Positions 43,146 through 52,324 of a DNA stretch of 64,000 nt are shown here, one piece after another. Below the pieces are notes generated by a model that had not been told where the DNA came from, did no database searches, and worked only from the letters and a program-made list of their open reading frames with translations. The DNA lies in the NCBI GenBank assembly GCA_017548605.1, contig JAFYZT010000008.1, positions 62,001 through 126,000 of the forward strand. Direction: 5' to 3'. The stretch's first letter is position 1, and every line of letters starts with the position of its first letter. A program made the translations under genes and the position numbers. This stretch comes from Prevotella sp. (GTDB lineage: Bacteria; Bacteroidota; Bacteroidia; Bacteroidales; Bacteroidaceae).

Positions 43146-45965
43146 ATGAATATCAAGAAAATCGTTACTCTCGTGTTGCTGCTTGTTGTGGTAGCCACGA
43201 CCAAGGCGCAGCAGTATCCGCTGCCTGTTGACCCCGCCGTGAGGATGGGACAGTTGGATAATGGTCTGAAGTATTACGTGCGGCAGAACGGCTATCCCGA
43301 GCACCGCGTCAACTTCTACATCGCTCAGCGTGTGGGTAGTATCCAGGAAGATGAGGACCAGCGTGGTTTGGCTCACTTCCTCGAGCACATGGCTTTCAAC
43401 GGATCCGACAATTTCAAAGGCAATAACCTTATCGAGTACACCCGTTCGCTCGGCGTGGAGTTCGGTGGCGACCTTAATGCCTACACAGGCATTGACCAGA
43501 CGGTTTACCGTATCTGCAACGTGCCTTCGGCACGCATCAGTGCCCTCGACTCCTGTCTGCTCATCCTCAAGGACTGGAGCAACGGCCTGTTGTTGGAAGA
43601 GGAAGAGATACAGAAAGAACGTGGTGTGATTCATGAGGAATGGCGTCTGCGCACCTCGCCCATCATGCGTATGTTGGAACGTAACCTTGAGGCGTTGTAT
43701 CCTGATAGCAAGTATGGCCGTCGTATGCCCATCGGTAAGATGGAGATTGTGGACAACTTCGCCCCTGAGGTGTTGAGGGCTTATTACCGCAAATGGTATC
43801 GTCCCGACAACCAGGCCATCATCGTGGTGGGTGATATTGACGTGGACCGTACCGAGGCGAAGATTAAGGAGATGTTCAGCGGCATCAAGGTTCCTGCCGG
43901 TGCCCCCAAGGTGGTACCCGAGCCGGTGCCCGACAATCCCAAGCCCATCATCATCATCGATAAGGACAAGGAACAGCAGACGGACATGATAGAGGTGATG
44001 TTCAAGCATGAGATAGAGACTGCCGAGGAAAAAGGCGACCTGTCGTATGTTCTCGGCGAATATGCCAAACGCATGGTTGTGGCTATGCTTGACAACCGTC
44101 TCACCGAGGTGGGACAGGAGCCCGACTGTCCCTTCCTCAATGCAGGTGTTGGCGACGGTGCTTTCTTCCTGTCGCATACCAAGGGTGCTTTCGACCTGAG
44201 TGTCGTTCCCAAGGAAGGCAAACATGTGGAAGCTCTGACCGCCGCCTACCGCGAGGTGGAACGAGCCTTGCAGCATGGCTTCACAGCCACTGAATATGCC
44301 CGTGCCCGTGCCGAGTTCCTCAGTCAGGTGGACAAGGTGTACACCAATCGTGACAAGCGTGACAATTCCGTCTATGGCAATGCCTGCCGCGACCATTTCT
44401 TGGAGAATGAGCCGCTGATGGCCATCGACGCCGAGAAGCAGATATATGACCAGTTCGCTCCGATGGTACCTGTCGAGATGGTGAACGAGGTGCTGGGCGA
44501 GTTGGTGAGCCGCACCGACACCAATGTGGTGGTGCTCTGCCTGAACAATGAAAAAGACGGCAAGGTATATCCTACGGCCGACGGTCTTTACCGGGCCATC
44601 TCCAGCGTGCGTGGCGAGACACTCACCCCCTGGGTTGACAACGTGAAGGAAGAGCCGCTCATCAGCGAGATGCCCGCTAAGGGTTCCATCGTCAGCGAGA
44701 GCAAGAACGAACAGCTGGGCTTCACACAGCTGCAGCTATCTAATGGTGCCAAGGTGCTGATGAAGAAGACCGACTTCAAGGACGACGAGGTGCGTATGTA
44801 TGCCTTCTCAAAAGGTGGCTCCTCACTCTATCCTGAAAGTGACATCTTCAATACCTCTCTTTTGGGCAGCGTAGTGGGCATGAGCGGTTTGGGTGCTTTC
44901 AACAGCACCGAGCTCGACAAGGCACTGGCTGGTAAGCAGGCACAGGTAAGTCTGTCGCTCAGCGACACCCATGAAAATGTGTCAGGTAACTGTGCTCCCA
45001 AAGACTTGGAGACGATGTTCCAACTCTGCTATCTCAAGTTCACGAATATCTCCAAGGACGAGAAATCGTTCGCCACTCTGATGGGCATGTTGGAGAACCA
45101 ACTCAAGAACAAAGACCTGTCGCCCGATGTGGCATTCTCCGACTCTATCCGTGTCACCCTGTATGACCGTAATCCGAGATTTATGTCGATGAATGTCGGC
45201 GACCTGGCGAAGGTCAACTACGACCGTATCCTGCAAATAGCAGCTGAACGTACGGCCAATGCCGGTGACTATACCTTCATCTTCGTGGGCAACTACGATG
45301 AGGCGTTGCTTCGCCAGATGATTGAGCAATATATCGCCTCGTTGCCCGACAACGGCCAGCGCGACCAATGGCGTCCTGTGACGACATACGCCCAGGGCAA
45401 GAAGGTGAACCGTTTCCTGCGCAAGATGGAAACGCCGAAAGCCAACTCACGCATGGTGTGGTTCAACGATACCGCTCCCTATACTCAGGAGGGTGACGTA
45501 TTGGTGACGGCTGCCGGTCAGGTGCTGGAAATGATTTACCTGAAGAAGATACGCGAGGAGGCCAGTGCAGCCTATTCGGCTGGTGCAGGAGGCTATTCCG
45601 TACTGGGTGGCGACAAGCCTTTCACCGCCTTGGTGGGTGTCTGTCCGATGAAACCTGAGCAGGCTGACGAGGCTCTCGGCATCATGCGCGACGAAGCTCT
45701 CAAGTTGTGCAGCGAGGTGGATGCAGACATGTTGGGCAAGGTGAAGGAACTGATGCTCAAACAGGCTGATGACAATGCCCGCAAGAACGGCTATTGGGTG
45801 AATGTGCTCGAAGCCTATGCAGAGAACGGCATCGACCTGCACACCAACTACAAGAGCATCATCAATGGCATTACTCCGCAGAAGGTTGCATCGTTTGTGA
45901 AGGACGTGGTGATGAAACCAGGTAACCAGGTGGAAGTGGTTATGCTGCCCGATATGAGTGAATAA
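43146..45965 (+). CDS. M16 family zinc metallopeptidase, exported
   Basis: 939 residues. The ATG at 43146 starts the signal peptide (MNIKKIVTLVLLLVVVATTKAQ); the longer frame from 42930 overlaps CHAT2 and was rejected. The first M16 domain has the inverted zinc motif HFLEH at 77-81 and the downstream glutamate in KERGVIHEEWR. The second, inactive half ends near the C-terminus, as in pitrilysin and PqqL-type enzymes. It should degrade peptides in the periplasm. Strong promoter of its own. Confidence 0.93.
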   Translation: MNIKKIVTLVLLLVVVATTKAQQYPLPVDPAVRMGQLDNGLKYYVRQNGYPEHRVNFYIAQRVGSIQEDEDQRGLAHFLEHMAFNGSDNFKGNNLIEYTRSLGVEFGGDLNAYTGIDQTVYRICNVPSARISALDSCLLILKDWSNGLLLEEEEIQKERGVIHEEWRLRTSPIMRMLERNLEALYPDSKYGRRMPIGKMEIVDNFAPEVLRAYYRKWYRPDNQAIIVVGDIDVDRTEAKIKEMFSGIKVPAGAPKVVPEPVPDNPKPIIIIDKDKEQQTDMIEVMFKHEIETAEEKGDLSYVLGEYAKRMVVAMLDNRLTEVGQEPDCPFLNAGVGDGAFFLSHTKGAFDLSVVPKEGKHVEALTAAYREVERALQHGFTATEYARARAEFLSQVDKVYTNRDKRDNSVYGNACRDHFLENEPLMAIDAEKQIYDQFAPMVPVEMVNEVLGELVSRTDTNVVVLCLNNEKDGKVYPTADGLYRAISSVRGETLTPWVDNVKEEPLISEMPAKGSIVSESKNEQLGFTQLQLSNGAKVLMKKTDFKDDEVRMYAFSKGGSSLYPESDIFNTSLLGSVVGMSGLGAFNSTELDKALAGKQAQVSLSLSDTHENVSGNCAPKDLETMFQLCYLKFTNISKDEKSFATLMGMLENQLKNKDLSPDVAFSDSIRVTLYDRNPRFMSMNVGDLAKVNYDRILQIAAERTANAGDYTFIFVGNYDEALLRQMIEQYIASLPDNGQRDQWRPVTTYAQGKKVNRFLRKMETPKANSRMVWFNDTAPYTQEGDVLVTAAGQVLEMIYLKKIREEASAAYSAGAGGYSVLGGDKPFTALVGVCPMKPEQADEALGIMRDEALKLCSEVDADMLGKVKELMLKQADDNARKNGYWVNVLEAYAENGIDLHTNYKSIINGITPQKVASFVKDVVMKPGNQVEVVMLPDMSE

Positions 45966-45983
45966 AGAATTATTCCATTTTTC

Positions 45984-46035
45984 TTGAGGGTGCAAAGTGC
46001 GAAATGAATAAAAAATCGTACCTTTGCACCCTCAA
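45984..46035. promoter_or_regulatory. Inverted repeat overlapping the metK -7 box
   Basis: TTGAGGGTGCAAAG (45984-45997) and CTTTGCACCCTCAA (46022-46035) are perfect 14-base arms, 24 bases apart. The right arm covers the end of the -7 box TACCTTTG (46019-46026). It could be a regulator site or a hairpin ending M16 transcription. Confidence 0.5.
46019..46026 (+). promoter_or_regulatory. -7 box for metK
   Basis: TACCTTTG followed by CACCCTCAAA, the same start region as the FKBP promoter at 6728. No TTG at normal spacing. Confidence 0.5.
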
Positions 46036-46053
46036 ACGTATAATCTTCATATT

Positions 46054-47316
46054 ATGCCATATCTTTTCACTTCAGAATCTGTATCGGAAGGACATCCCGA
46101 CAAGGTGGCCGACCAAATCAGTGATGCACTGCTCGACCAGTTCCTGGCCTATGACGACCAGGCCCGTTGTGCCATAGAGACTTTCGTGACTACTGGTCAG
46201 GTGGTTATCATGGGTGAGGTGCATTCCGAGGCATACATTGACTTGCAGACCATTGCCCGCCGCACCATTAACCGTATCGGCTATACGAAGTCGGAATACC
46301 AGTTCGACGGTGACTCATGTGGCATTCTCACCGCCATACATGAGCAAAGTGGCGACATCAACCGAGGTGTCGACCGCGCCACACCTGCCGAGCAGGGTGC
46401 CGGTGACCAAGGTATGATGTTCGGGTATGCCACGGCAGAGACCGACAGTTACATGCCTGTATCGCTCTATCTCTCCCATCTGTTGATGGAAACGCTGGCT
46501 ACCATCCGCAGGGAGGGAAGGGAGATGACCTATCTGCGTCCCGACTCGAAGAGTCAGGTGACCATCGAATATGGCGATGACAATGTGCCGCGCCGCATCG
46601 ATACCATTGTCGTATCGACGCAGCATGACGAGTTCCTCGACGACGATGAGCGTATGCTTGCGCAGATACGTCAGGATGTCATCAATATTCTTATTCCGCG
46701 TGTGAAGGAACGCATCACCAGCCAGCAGGTGTTGGACCTCTTCCATTCCGATATCAAGTATTTTGTCAATCCCACAGGCAAGTTCGTCATCGGCGGTCCC
46801 CACGGTGATACAGGTCTTACGGGACGCAAGATTATTGTTGACACCTATGGCGGCAAGGGAGCACATGGCGGCGGCGCTTTCTCGGGCAAGGATTCGAGCA
46901 AGGTGGACCGTTCGGCGGCATATGCAGCCCGTCATATCGCCAAGAATATGGTGGCTGCCGGTGTGAGTGATGAGATGTTGGTGCAGGTAAGCTATGCCAT
47001 CGGTGTAGCCCAACCCGTTAGTGTCTATGTAAACACCTATGGACGTAGTCATGTGGCCATGAGCGATGGCGAGATAGCCTTGTGGATACGTAACCATTTC
47101 GACCTGACCCCCCGTGGCATAGAAGAGCGTTTCAAATTGCGTCAGCCCATGTACTTGGAGACGGCGGCCTACGGTCACATGGGCCGGAAGTGCTGCAAGG
47201 TGAAGAAGGTGTTCACCAGCCATTACCATGAAACGAAAGTCATGGTAGTAGAGCTTTTCACTTGGGAGAAACTTGACGAAGTGGATGCCATCCGTAAGGC
47301 GTTTGCTTTGGTGTAA
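46054..47316 (+). CDS. metK: S-adenosylmethionine synthetase
   Basis: 420 residues. Makes SAM from methionine and ATP. Seen: [36 protein letters not shown]-type ([19 protein letters not shown]), [21 protein letters not shown], and [19 protein letters not shown]. The ATG at 46054 was chosen to match the family start. It leads a run of close genes (DUF4271, hemD, rnpA, yidD). Confidence 0.97.
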   Translation: MPYLFTSESVSEGHPDKVADQISDALLDQFLAYDDQARCAIETFVTTGQVVIMGEVHSEAYIDLQTIARRTINRIGYTKSEYQFDGDSCGILTAIHEQSGDINRGVDRATPAEQGAGDQGMMFGYATAETDSYMPVSLYLSHLLMETLATIRREGREMTYLRPDSKSQVTIEYGDDNVPRRIDTIVVSTQHDEFLDDDERMLAQIRQDVINILIPRVKERITSQQVLDLFHSDIKYFVNPTGKFVIGGPHGDTGLTGRKIIVDTYGGKGAHGGGAFSGKDSSKVDRSAAYAARHIAKNMVAAGVSDEMLVQVSYAIGVAQPVSVYVNTYGRSHVAMSDGEIALWIRNHFDLTPRGIEERFKLRQPMYLETAAYGHMGRKCCKVKKVFTSHYHETKVMVVELFTWEKLDEVDAIRKAFALV

Positions 47317-47331
47317 TCATCATCTCTTGCC

Positions 47332-48138
47332 ATGCCTTTTCTCAACGACAGTCTGTTTTCGGCATCTTCTTCTAGTTATGGTGATGCCGTAGTCGGCTTT
47401 CAGACCGACACGTTTGTCGTTGAGGGTATGGTGCCGAAAGGAGAGGCGGGCGACCCCCTTCCTTATTCTGTCAGCACCGACAGTTGGGTTATCTCCATTT
47501 ACATCGCTTGTCTCTTGCTGATGATGGTGGCTTTCTCCTACAGCAGCAAGTTCATTCGCCGCCATCTGAAGGGATTCTTTCATTATGAGAAGGCGCGTAC
47601 CACGACAGTGCCCGACACGAAGACGGAGATACGTGGCTTGTGGCTCCTTGGAGTGAACACGGTGCTTGTCTTCGGTCTGGGTTCCTATCTGTTCGTCAAT
47701 CAGCAAGGTCTTGGCCGCCTGCTCTTTCTTCCTCAACAAACCCACCTGTTTGTTTTCATAGGAATCGTATTACTGTATTTCCTGTTGAAGACATGTGCCT
47801 ACTTGTTCATCGACTGGATATTTTTCGATAAGAAAAAAAACTTACAATGGCACAAGTCTCTTTTGTTGCTTACTGCGATGGAAGGACTGTTGGTCTATCC
47901 CGTGGTATTGTTGCTCCCTTACGTGTCCATACCCATCGAAATTGTACTCATTTATGTCGGAATAGTCATCATTTTGATAAAAATATTGGCTTTTTATAAG
48001 GCATATATCATCTTTTTTCGCCGATCGGGCTCCTTATTGCAAATTTTTTTGTACTTTTGTGCCCTCGAAATGATGCCTCTTGTCGTTTTGTACGGCGTGA
48101 TGGCGTTTTTTAATGAGTATTTGAAAATCAATTTTTAA
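47332..48138 (+). CDS. DUF4271 membrane protein
   Basis: 268 residues. A soluble front of about 55 residues is followed by several transmembrane helices (IYIACLLLMMVAFSY, LLGVNTVLVFGLGSYLF, LFVFIGIVLLYFLLKTCAYLFIDWIFF, LLTAMEGLLVYPVVLLLPYV, IEIVLIYVGIVIILIKILAFYKAYIIFF). This matches DUF4271, a Bacteroidota family of unknown function often placed just before hemD. It starts 15 bases after metK and ends 8 bases before hemD. Confidence 0.85.
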   Translation: MPFLNDSLFSASSSSYGDAVVGFQTDTFVVEGMVPKGEAGDPLPYSVSTDSWVISIYIACLLLMMVAFSYSSKFIRRHLKGFFHYEKARTTTVPDTKTEIRGLWLLGVNTVLVFGLGSYLFVNQQGLGRLLFLPQQTHLFVFIGIVLLYFLLKTCAYLFIDWIFFDKKKNLQWHKSLLLLTAMEGLLVYPVVLLLPYVSIPIEIVLIYVGIVIILIKILAFYKAYIIFFRRSGSLLQIFLYFCALEMMPLVVLYGVMAFFNEYLKINF

Positions 48139-48146
48139 GACAAGAA

Positions 48147-48893
48147 ATGATTAAGAAAATATTGGTTTCACAACCCCAGCCTACCAGTTCCAAATCACCG
48201 TATTTTGACATCGCTGAGGAGTTTGGTGTGGAATTGGTGTTTCGTCCTTTCATCAAGGTGGAAGGTATCACAGCTAAGGACTTTCGCCAGCAGAAGGTGA
48301 GCATCCTGAGCCATACTGCCGTAGTGTTCACCTCTCGGCATGCCATTGATCATTTCTTTACTTTGGCCAAGGAGTTACGTCTGACGATTCCTGAGGACAT
48401 GAAGTATTTCTGTGTGACGGAAACAATAGCATTGTATATCCAGAAATACGTGCAGTACCGCAAGCGTAAGGTCTTCTTTGGCACCACGGGCAAGATTGTT
48501 GATTTGGTGCCTTTGATGGTGAAACACAAGACCGAGAAATTTCTTGTGCCCATGAGCGATGTTCACAACAACGACGTGAAGGAACTGCTCGATGCCAAGA
48601 AGTTGCAGCATACGGAGTGTGTGATGTACCGCACGGTGAGCAATGACTTCACTGAGGAAGAAGTAGCCACTTTTGACTACGACATGCTCCTTTTCTTTAG
48701 TCCCACGGGTATCAAGTCGCTCACCAAGAATTTCCCCGACTTCAAACAGGGCGACATTCGTATTGCCACTTTCGGACCTGCAACGGCCAAGGAAGTGACC
48801 GACCAAGGACTGCGGCTTGACCTGAATGCCCCCACTGCAGAATATCCTTCGATGACCAGCGCGTTGCGTGCTTATCTGAAGAAGAACCGATAA
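48147..48893 (+). CDS. hemD: Uroporphyrinogen-III synthase
   Basis: 248 residues. Cyclises hydroxymethylbilane in heme/corrinoid synthesis. The family is poorly conserved; seen are the two-domain layout, FTSRHAIDHFF, KFLVPMSDVHNND, YRTVSNDF, DMLLFFSPTGIKSLTKNFP and the end region IATFGPATAKEVTDQGLRLD. The other heme genes are not nearby. Placement between DUF4271 and rnpA agrees with Bacteroidales gene order. Confidence 0.88.
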   Translation: MIKKILVSQPQPTSSKSPYFDIAEEFGVELVFRPFIKVEGITAKDFRQQKVSILSHTAVVFTSRHAIDHFFTLAKELRLTIPEDMKYFCVTETIALYIQKYVQYRKRKVFFGTTGKIVDLVPLMVKHKTEKFLVPMSDVHNNDVKELLDAKKLQHTECVMYRTVSNDFTEEEVATFDYDMLLFFSPTGIKSLTKNFPDFKQGDIRIATFGPATAKEVTDQGLRLDLNAPTAEYPSMTSALRAYLKKNR

Positions 48894-48903
48894 CCGTTTG
48901 CCG

Positions 48904-49302
48904 ATGGCCGCTCTGGGATTGTTCACCCTGCCCAAGAAAGAGCGTCTGTGCAACCGTAAGGAGATAGACCGGCTCTTCGATGGTGCCAACCGCTCTCTGT
49001 CCGCTTATCCGTTGCGAGTGGTCTATACATTAGTGCCCCGCGAACATGACGGTGTGGTGGCTCGGATGATGGTGAGCGTGCCTAAGCGTTGTTTCAAACG
49101 TGCCGTGAAGCGCAACAGGGTGAAGCGGCAGGTGCGTGAGGCTTATCGTCATGTCAAGGCCGATGTGAGCCGACTGATGGAGACACATCCGGAAGAGACG
49201 CTCCTGCTGGCTTTCGTATGGCTGGATAGTTGTTTGTGCGATTCCGCTACCGTGTCCGCTAAGATGACCAATTTACTTGAGCGGTTATGCGAACGGTTAT
49301 AA
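48904..49302 (+). CDS. rnpA: Ribonuclease P protein component
   Basis: 132 residues. Protein subunit of RNase P, which trims tRNA 5' ends. Seen: [19 protein letters not shown] at the front and the RNR signature in [19 protein letters not shown]. The ATG at 48904 is used; an in-frame TTG at 48898 is also possible. It is followed at once by yidD. rpmH, its partner in many other phyla, is not present. Confidence 0.93.
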   Translation: MAALGLFTLPKKERLCNRKEIDRLFDGANRSLSAYPLRVVYTLVPREHDGVVARMMVSVPKRCFKRAVKRNRVKRQVREAYRHVKADVSRLMETHPEETLLLAFVWLDSCLCDSATVSAKMTNLLERLCERL

Positions 49303-49550
49303 TGATAGTAAAAAAGGTGTGGTCGTTCGTTAAGAGGGTGTTGGTATGGTTGCTGCTCCTTCCTATCCGTTTCTACCAAGTGTGCATATCACCGCTCACG
49401 CCGCCATCATGTCGGTTTACACCCACCTGTTCGGAATATGCTCGTCAGGCGCTGGTTAAGCACGGTCCGTTCAAGGGTCTTTATCTGGCCATACGGCGTA
49501 TCCTCAGATGTCATCCTTGGGGTGGCAGTGGTTACGACCCGGTACCGTAG
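49302..49550 (+). CDS. yidD: Membrane protein insertion efficiency factor YidD
   Basis: 82 residues from the ATG at 49302, which overlaps the rnpA stop (TAATG); an in-frame ATG at 49287 would add five residues. An amphipathic N-terminal helix ([19 protein letters not shown]) is followed by the family motifs [18 protein letters not shown] and [12 protein letters not shown]. It helps YidC-dependent insertion of membrane proteins. Confidence 0.93.
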   Translation: MIVKKVWSFVKRVLVWLLLLPIRFYQVCISPLTPPSCRFTPTCSEYARQALVKHGPFKGLYLAIRRILRCHPWGGSGYDPVP

Positions 49551-49599
49551 GAAATTATAAAATTAAAATATTAAAAAATTAAAATATTAGGAAATCAAT

Positions 49600-50907
49600 A
49601 TGGCGATAAGAAAGAATTTTGTAGAAGAGTTGAAGTGGCGTGGTATGCTGGCGCAAATCATGCCGGGCACTGAAGAGCTGTTGCAGAAAGAGATGGTGAC
49701 GGCTTATCTGGGTACCGATCCCACTGCCGACTCACTTCATATTGGTCACCTCTGTGGTATCATGATGCTGCGCCATCTCCAGCGTTGCGGGCACAAACCT
49801 ATCATCCTCGTGGGAGGTGCCACGGGCATGATTGGCGACCCCTCGGGCAAAAGCCAGGAACGTAACCTGCTCGACAGCGACACCTTATACCACAACCAGG
49901 AGGCCATCAAACGTCAGGTGGCTAAGTTTCTTGATTTCGAGAGCACTGACGCCAATGCCGCCGAGATGGTGAATAACTACGACTGGATGAAGGATTTCAC
50001 GTTCCTCGACTTTGCACGTACCGTGGGCAAGCACATCACCGTCAACTACATGATGGCCAAGGACAGTGTGCAGCAGCGTCTCAATGGCACGGCCCGCGAC
50101 GGACTGTCATTCACGGAGTTCACCTATCAGTTGCTGCAGGGCTACGACTTCCTTTATCTGTATCAGAACAAGGGATGTAAGTTGCAGTTGGGTGGTAATG
50201 ACCAGTGGGGCAATATGACCACGGGTACTGAGCTTATCCGTCGCACTCTGGGCAACGAGGCTGAGGCTTTTGCCCTCACCTGTCCGCTCATCACCAAGGC
50301 CGACGGCAAGAAGTTCGGCAAGACGGAGAGCGGTAACGTATGGCTCGACCCGAAGCGCACCACTCCCTACAAGTTCTACCAGTTCTGGCTGAACGTGAGC
50401 GATGACGATGCAGAACGTTACATCAAGATTTTCACCTCGTTGGAGAAGGAGACAATTAATGCATTGGTGGAAGAGCACCGTCAGGATCCCGGCCGCCGTG
50501 TGTTACAGAAGCGTCTGGCCGAGGAGGTGACCGTCATGGTACATTCACAGGCCGATCTGGAGATGGCCATCGAGGCCTCCGGCATCCTGTTTGGCAAGTC
50601 CACCAAAGAGGCACTTGAGAAACTCGATGAGCAGACATTGCTCGACATCTTCGAAGGTGTGTCTCATTTCGATTTGCCCAAAGAGCAGATAGGTGCCCCG
50701 GCCGTCGAATTATTCACACGTGAGGATGTGCCTGTATTCCCCAGCCGTGGCGAGATGCGTAAGATGGTGCAGGGTGGCGGTGTGTCGCTCAACAAGGAGA
50801 AACTGACCGCTTTCGACCGTCCTATTACTGCCGACGACCTCATTAACGGCAAATACTTGCTCGTTCAGCGAGGCAAGAAAAACTATTATTTGGTAACCGT
50901 AAAATAA
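49600..50907 (+). CDS. tyrS: Tyrosyl-tRNA synthetase
   Basis: 435 residues. Class I synthetase charging tRNA-Tyr. Seen: the HIGH motif in [54 protein letters not shown] and the KMSKS equivalent KFGKT; a C-terminal S4-like RNA-binding domain ([20 protein letters not shown]). The 49-base gap to yidD is A/T-rich with ATTAAAATA words. A tRNA-Gln gene follows. Confidence 0.97.
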   Translation: MAIRKNFVEELKWRGMLAQIMPGTEELLQKEMVTAYLGTDPTADSLHIGHLCGIMMLRHLQRCGHKPIILVGGATGMIGDPSGKSQERNLLDSDTLYHNQEAIKRQVAKFLDFESTDANAAEMVNNYDWMKDFTFLDFARTVGKHITVNYMMAKDSVQQRLNGTARDGLSFTEFTYQLLQGYDFLYLYQNKGCKLQLGGNDQWGNMTTGTELIRRTLGNEAEAFALTCPLITKADGKKFGKTESGNVWLDPKRTTPYKFYQFWLNVSDDDAERYIKIFTSLEKETINALVEEHRQDPGRRVLQKRLAEEVTVMVHSQADLEMAIEASGILFGKSTKEALEKLDEQTLLDIFEGVSHFDLPKEQIGAPAVELFTREDVPVFPSRGEMRKMVQGGGVSLNKEKLTAFDRPITADDLINGKYLLVQRGKKNYYLVTVK

Positions 50908-50922
50908 AATATGCGGAAAAAT

Positions 50923-50953
50923 TTGGTGGTGGTGTAAAAAACCACTACCTTTG
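50923..50953 (+). promoter_or_regulatory. Promoter for tRNA-Gln
   Basis: TTG (50923-50925), a 20-base spacer, TACCTTTG (50946-50953) followed by CATCC. An exact consensus match, 19 bases before the tRNA 5' end. Confidence 0.7.
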
Positions 50954-50971
50954 CATCCGCATTTTTGCGAT

Positions 50972-51042
50972 TGTCCAATGGTGTAATGGTAGCACAACAG
51001 GTTTTGGTTCTGTTTGTGGTGGTTCGAATCCGCCTTGGACAA
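50972..51042 (+). tRNA. tRNA-Gln (anticodon UUG)
   Basis: A 71-base cloverleaf. Acceptor arms TGTCCAA and TTGGACA pair fully; the anticodon arm ACAGG/TCTGT encloses loop TTTTGGT with TTG at positions 34-36; T arm with GGTTCGAATCC. The CCA end is not encoded. Confidence 0.95.
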
Positions 51043-51048
51043 CAAGAG

Positions 51049-51078
51049 AAAAGGACAGGTGAAATGCCTGTCCTTTTT
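51049..51078. terminator. Terminator between tRNA-Gln and the minus-strand membrane gene
   Basis: AAAAGGACAGG pairs perfectly with CCTGTCCTTTT (11 pairs) around a 7-base loop; A and T runs let it act both ways. Confidence 0.8.
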
Positions 51079-51099
51079 CATTTGTAACGAGAGAGAGAA

Positions 51100-51684
51100 T
51101 CATTCCGTCAGATCGTCTATCTGTTCGATAATCTCCTTGTACTGACGTTGGTTTCTGAAGTGGATGGAGAGACCGATGGCCGTACCGATGACCGCTCCGA
51201 CGCAGGCGCCCCAGGACATGGGCTGGTTGAACAAGTCGTTGTCGATTTTGTATAATTCGTAGAAGAACCAAGCCAGCCAAACCAGGATGGCGGGGATGCC
51301 GAAGAAAAGAAAGTCGTTGTCAAACTTCTTGGCGCGGGCTATGCGGCGGCGGGCATCTACCAGGTTGTTCGCCATCAGGTTTGCGTCATTGAGGTTCCTC
51401 TTATTGTAATAGGTGGCTCCTGCGCATATCAGCATTAAGATGCTTGTGCCAATCCAGAAGGCGACGGAGAGGCCCGACAGCATTACGAAAGCCCAGTAGC
51501 CATAGGGAATCATTACCAGACCGAGGATAATCACCCAGAAATATGTGCGGTTGATGTTACCGGCAGCTTTTTTCATTGACTGGCGGATGAAGTGGTCGTT
51601 CACTATCTCCTGTTGCTCCAGTTTCTTCTTCAGCGTGGCCATCTGCTCACGCATATTCTCGAATTCAAAATCGTTGTTGTTCAT
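51100..51684 (-). CDS. Hypothetical membrane protein cotranscribed with ECF sigma factor
   Basis: 194 residues. A charged N-terminal helix (FENMREQMATLKKKLEQQEI) precedes two hydrophobic helices (YFWVIILGLVMIPYGYWAFVML and VAFWIGTSILMLICAGATYY) and, after a charged segment, two more (FLFFGIPAILVWLAWFFYEL and SWGACVGAVIGTAIGLSIHF). It begins 12 bases after the sigma gene. I see no zinc-binding anti-sigma motif (HxxxCxxC), so it is not a classical ZAS factor, but position and membrane location make it a candidate regulator or sensor (inference). Confidence 0.72.
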   Translation of the reverse strand: MNNNDFEFENMREQMATLKKKLEQQEIVNDHFIRQSMKKAAGNINRTYFWVIILGLVMIPYGYWAFVMLSGLSVAFWIGTSILMLICAGATYYNKRNLNDANLMANNLVDARRRIARAKKFDNDFLFFGIPAILVWLAWFFYELYKIDNDLFNQPMSWGACVGAVIGTAIGLSIHFRNQRQYKEIIEQIDDLTE

Positions 51685-51696
51685 CTTGTGTGAATT

Positions 51697-52176
51697 TTAA
51701 TTGTTTGACATTTGTTTCAATTGTTCTCTGATACGGAACAGGCGAACGCTGACGTTCTTGGTGGTGATGCCGACAATCTGTCCGATTTCCTCATAGGTGA
51801 GGTTTTCCAGCCAGAGCAGGACGATGGCCCTATCGAAGGGTTGCAGGCGTGAGATACGCTTGTGGAGCATGTCCACCTGACGTGTGTCTTCGTCGTGGTC
51901 TTCAAAAAGGTTGATGTCCATGGTCAGCCTTGCATTGCTGCTGCGTCGTTTCTTTCTGTCGAGAGAGATGCAAGTGTTCAGTGAGATGCGGTAGATCCAT
52001 GTCTTGATGTCACTGCGATGCTCGAAGTTGTCGAATCCTTTCCAGATGTTTACCAACACCTCTTGAAAGAGGTCGTTCACCTCATCGGCATCTTTCGAGA
52101 ACATGTAGCACACGGTGTAGATGGTGCTCTTGTGTTCTGCGATGGTTTGCGCAAACTGTTTTTCCAAAGTTGTCAT
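51697..52176 (-). CDS. RNA polymerase sigma-70 factor, ECF subfamily
   Basis: 159 residues. Region 2 (TVCYMFSKDADEVNDLFQEVLVNIWKGF, then DIKTWIYRISLNTCI) and region 4 (LENLTYEEIGQIVGITTKNVSVRLFRIREQL) are complete. The ATG at 52176 (MTTLEKQFAQTI) was chosen; the longer frame passes through the promoter. It directs polymerase to a private promoter set. The partner membrane gene follows after 12 bases. Confidence 0.93.
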   Translation of the reverse strand: MTTLEKQFAQTIAEHKSTIYTVCYMFSKDADEVNDLFQEVLVNIWKGFDNFEHRSDIKTWIYRISLNTCISLDRKKRRSSNARLTMDINLFEDHDEDTRQVDMLHKRISRLQPFDRAIVLLWLENLTYEEIGQIVGITTKNVSVRLFRIREQLKQMSNN

Positions 52177-52215
52177 TGTTGTCTTTTCCGATTGATTTTC
52201 ACACTTTAGACGCAA

Positions 52216-52223
52216 CAAAGTTA
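52216..52223 (-). promoter_or_regulatory. -7 box for the ECF sigma operon
   Basis: TAACTTTG on the minus strand, followed by TTGCG; 40 bases before the sigma ATG. Divergent from the kduI promoter. Confidence 0.45.
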
Positions 52224-52260
52224 CAAAAACTACAAGGATTATGAAAAAAAATTGATTTTT

Positions 52261-52291
52261 TTGATTTTCTGCGTGTTTCATCGTATCTTTG
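52261..52291 (+). promoter_or_regulatory. Promoter for kduI
   Basis: TTG (52261-52263), a 20-base spacer, TATCTTTG (52284-52291) followed by CACAA. Exact consensus match. Confidence 0.65.
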
Positions 52292-52324
52292 CACAAACAA
52301 ATCAAAAAAACACTTATATAAAGT

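Noticed and set aside
43101-44396. 431-codon open frame opposite the M16 peptidase gene
   Set aside because: Mirror of a strong coding frame; no recognised motif or promoter.
46315-47229. 304-codon open frame opposite metK
   Set aside because: Complete overlap with metK, which has all its signature motifs.
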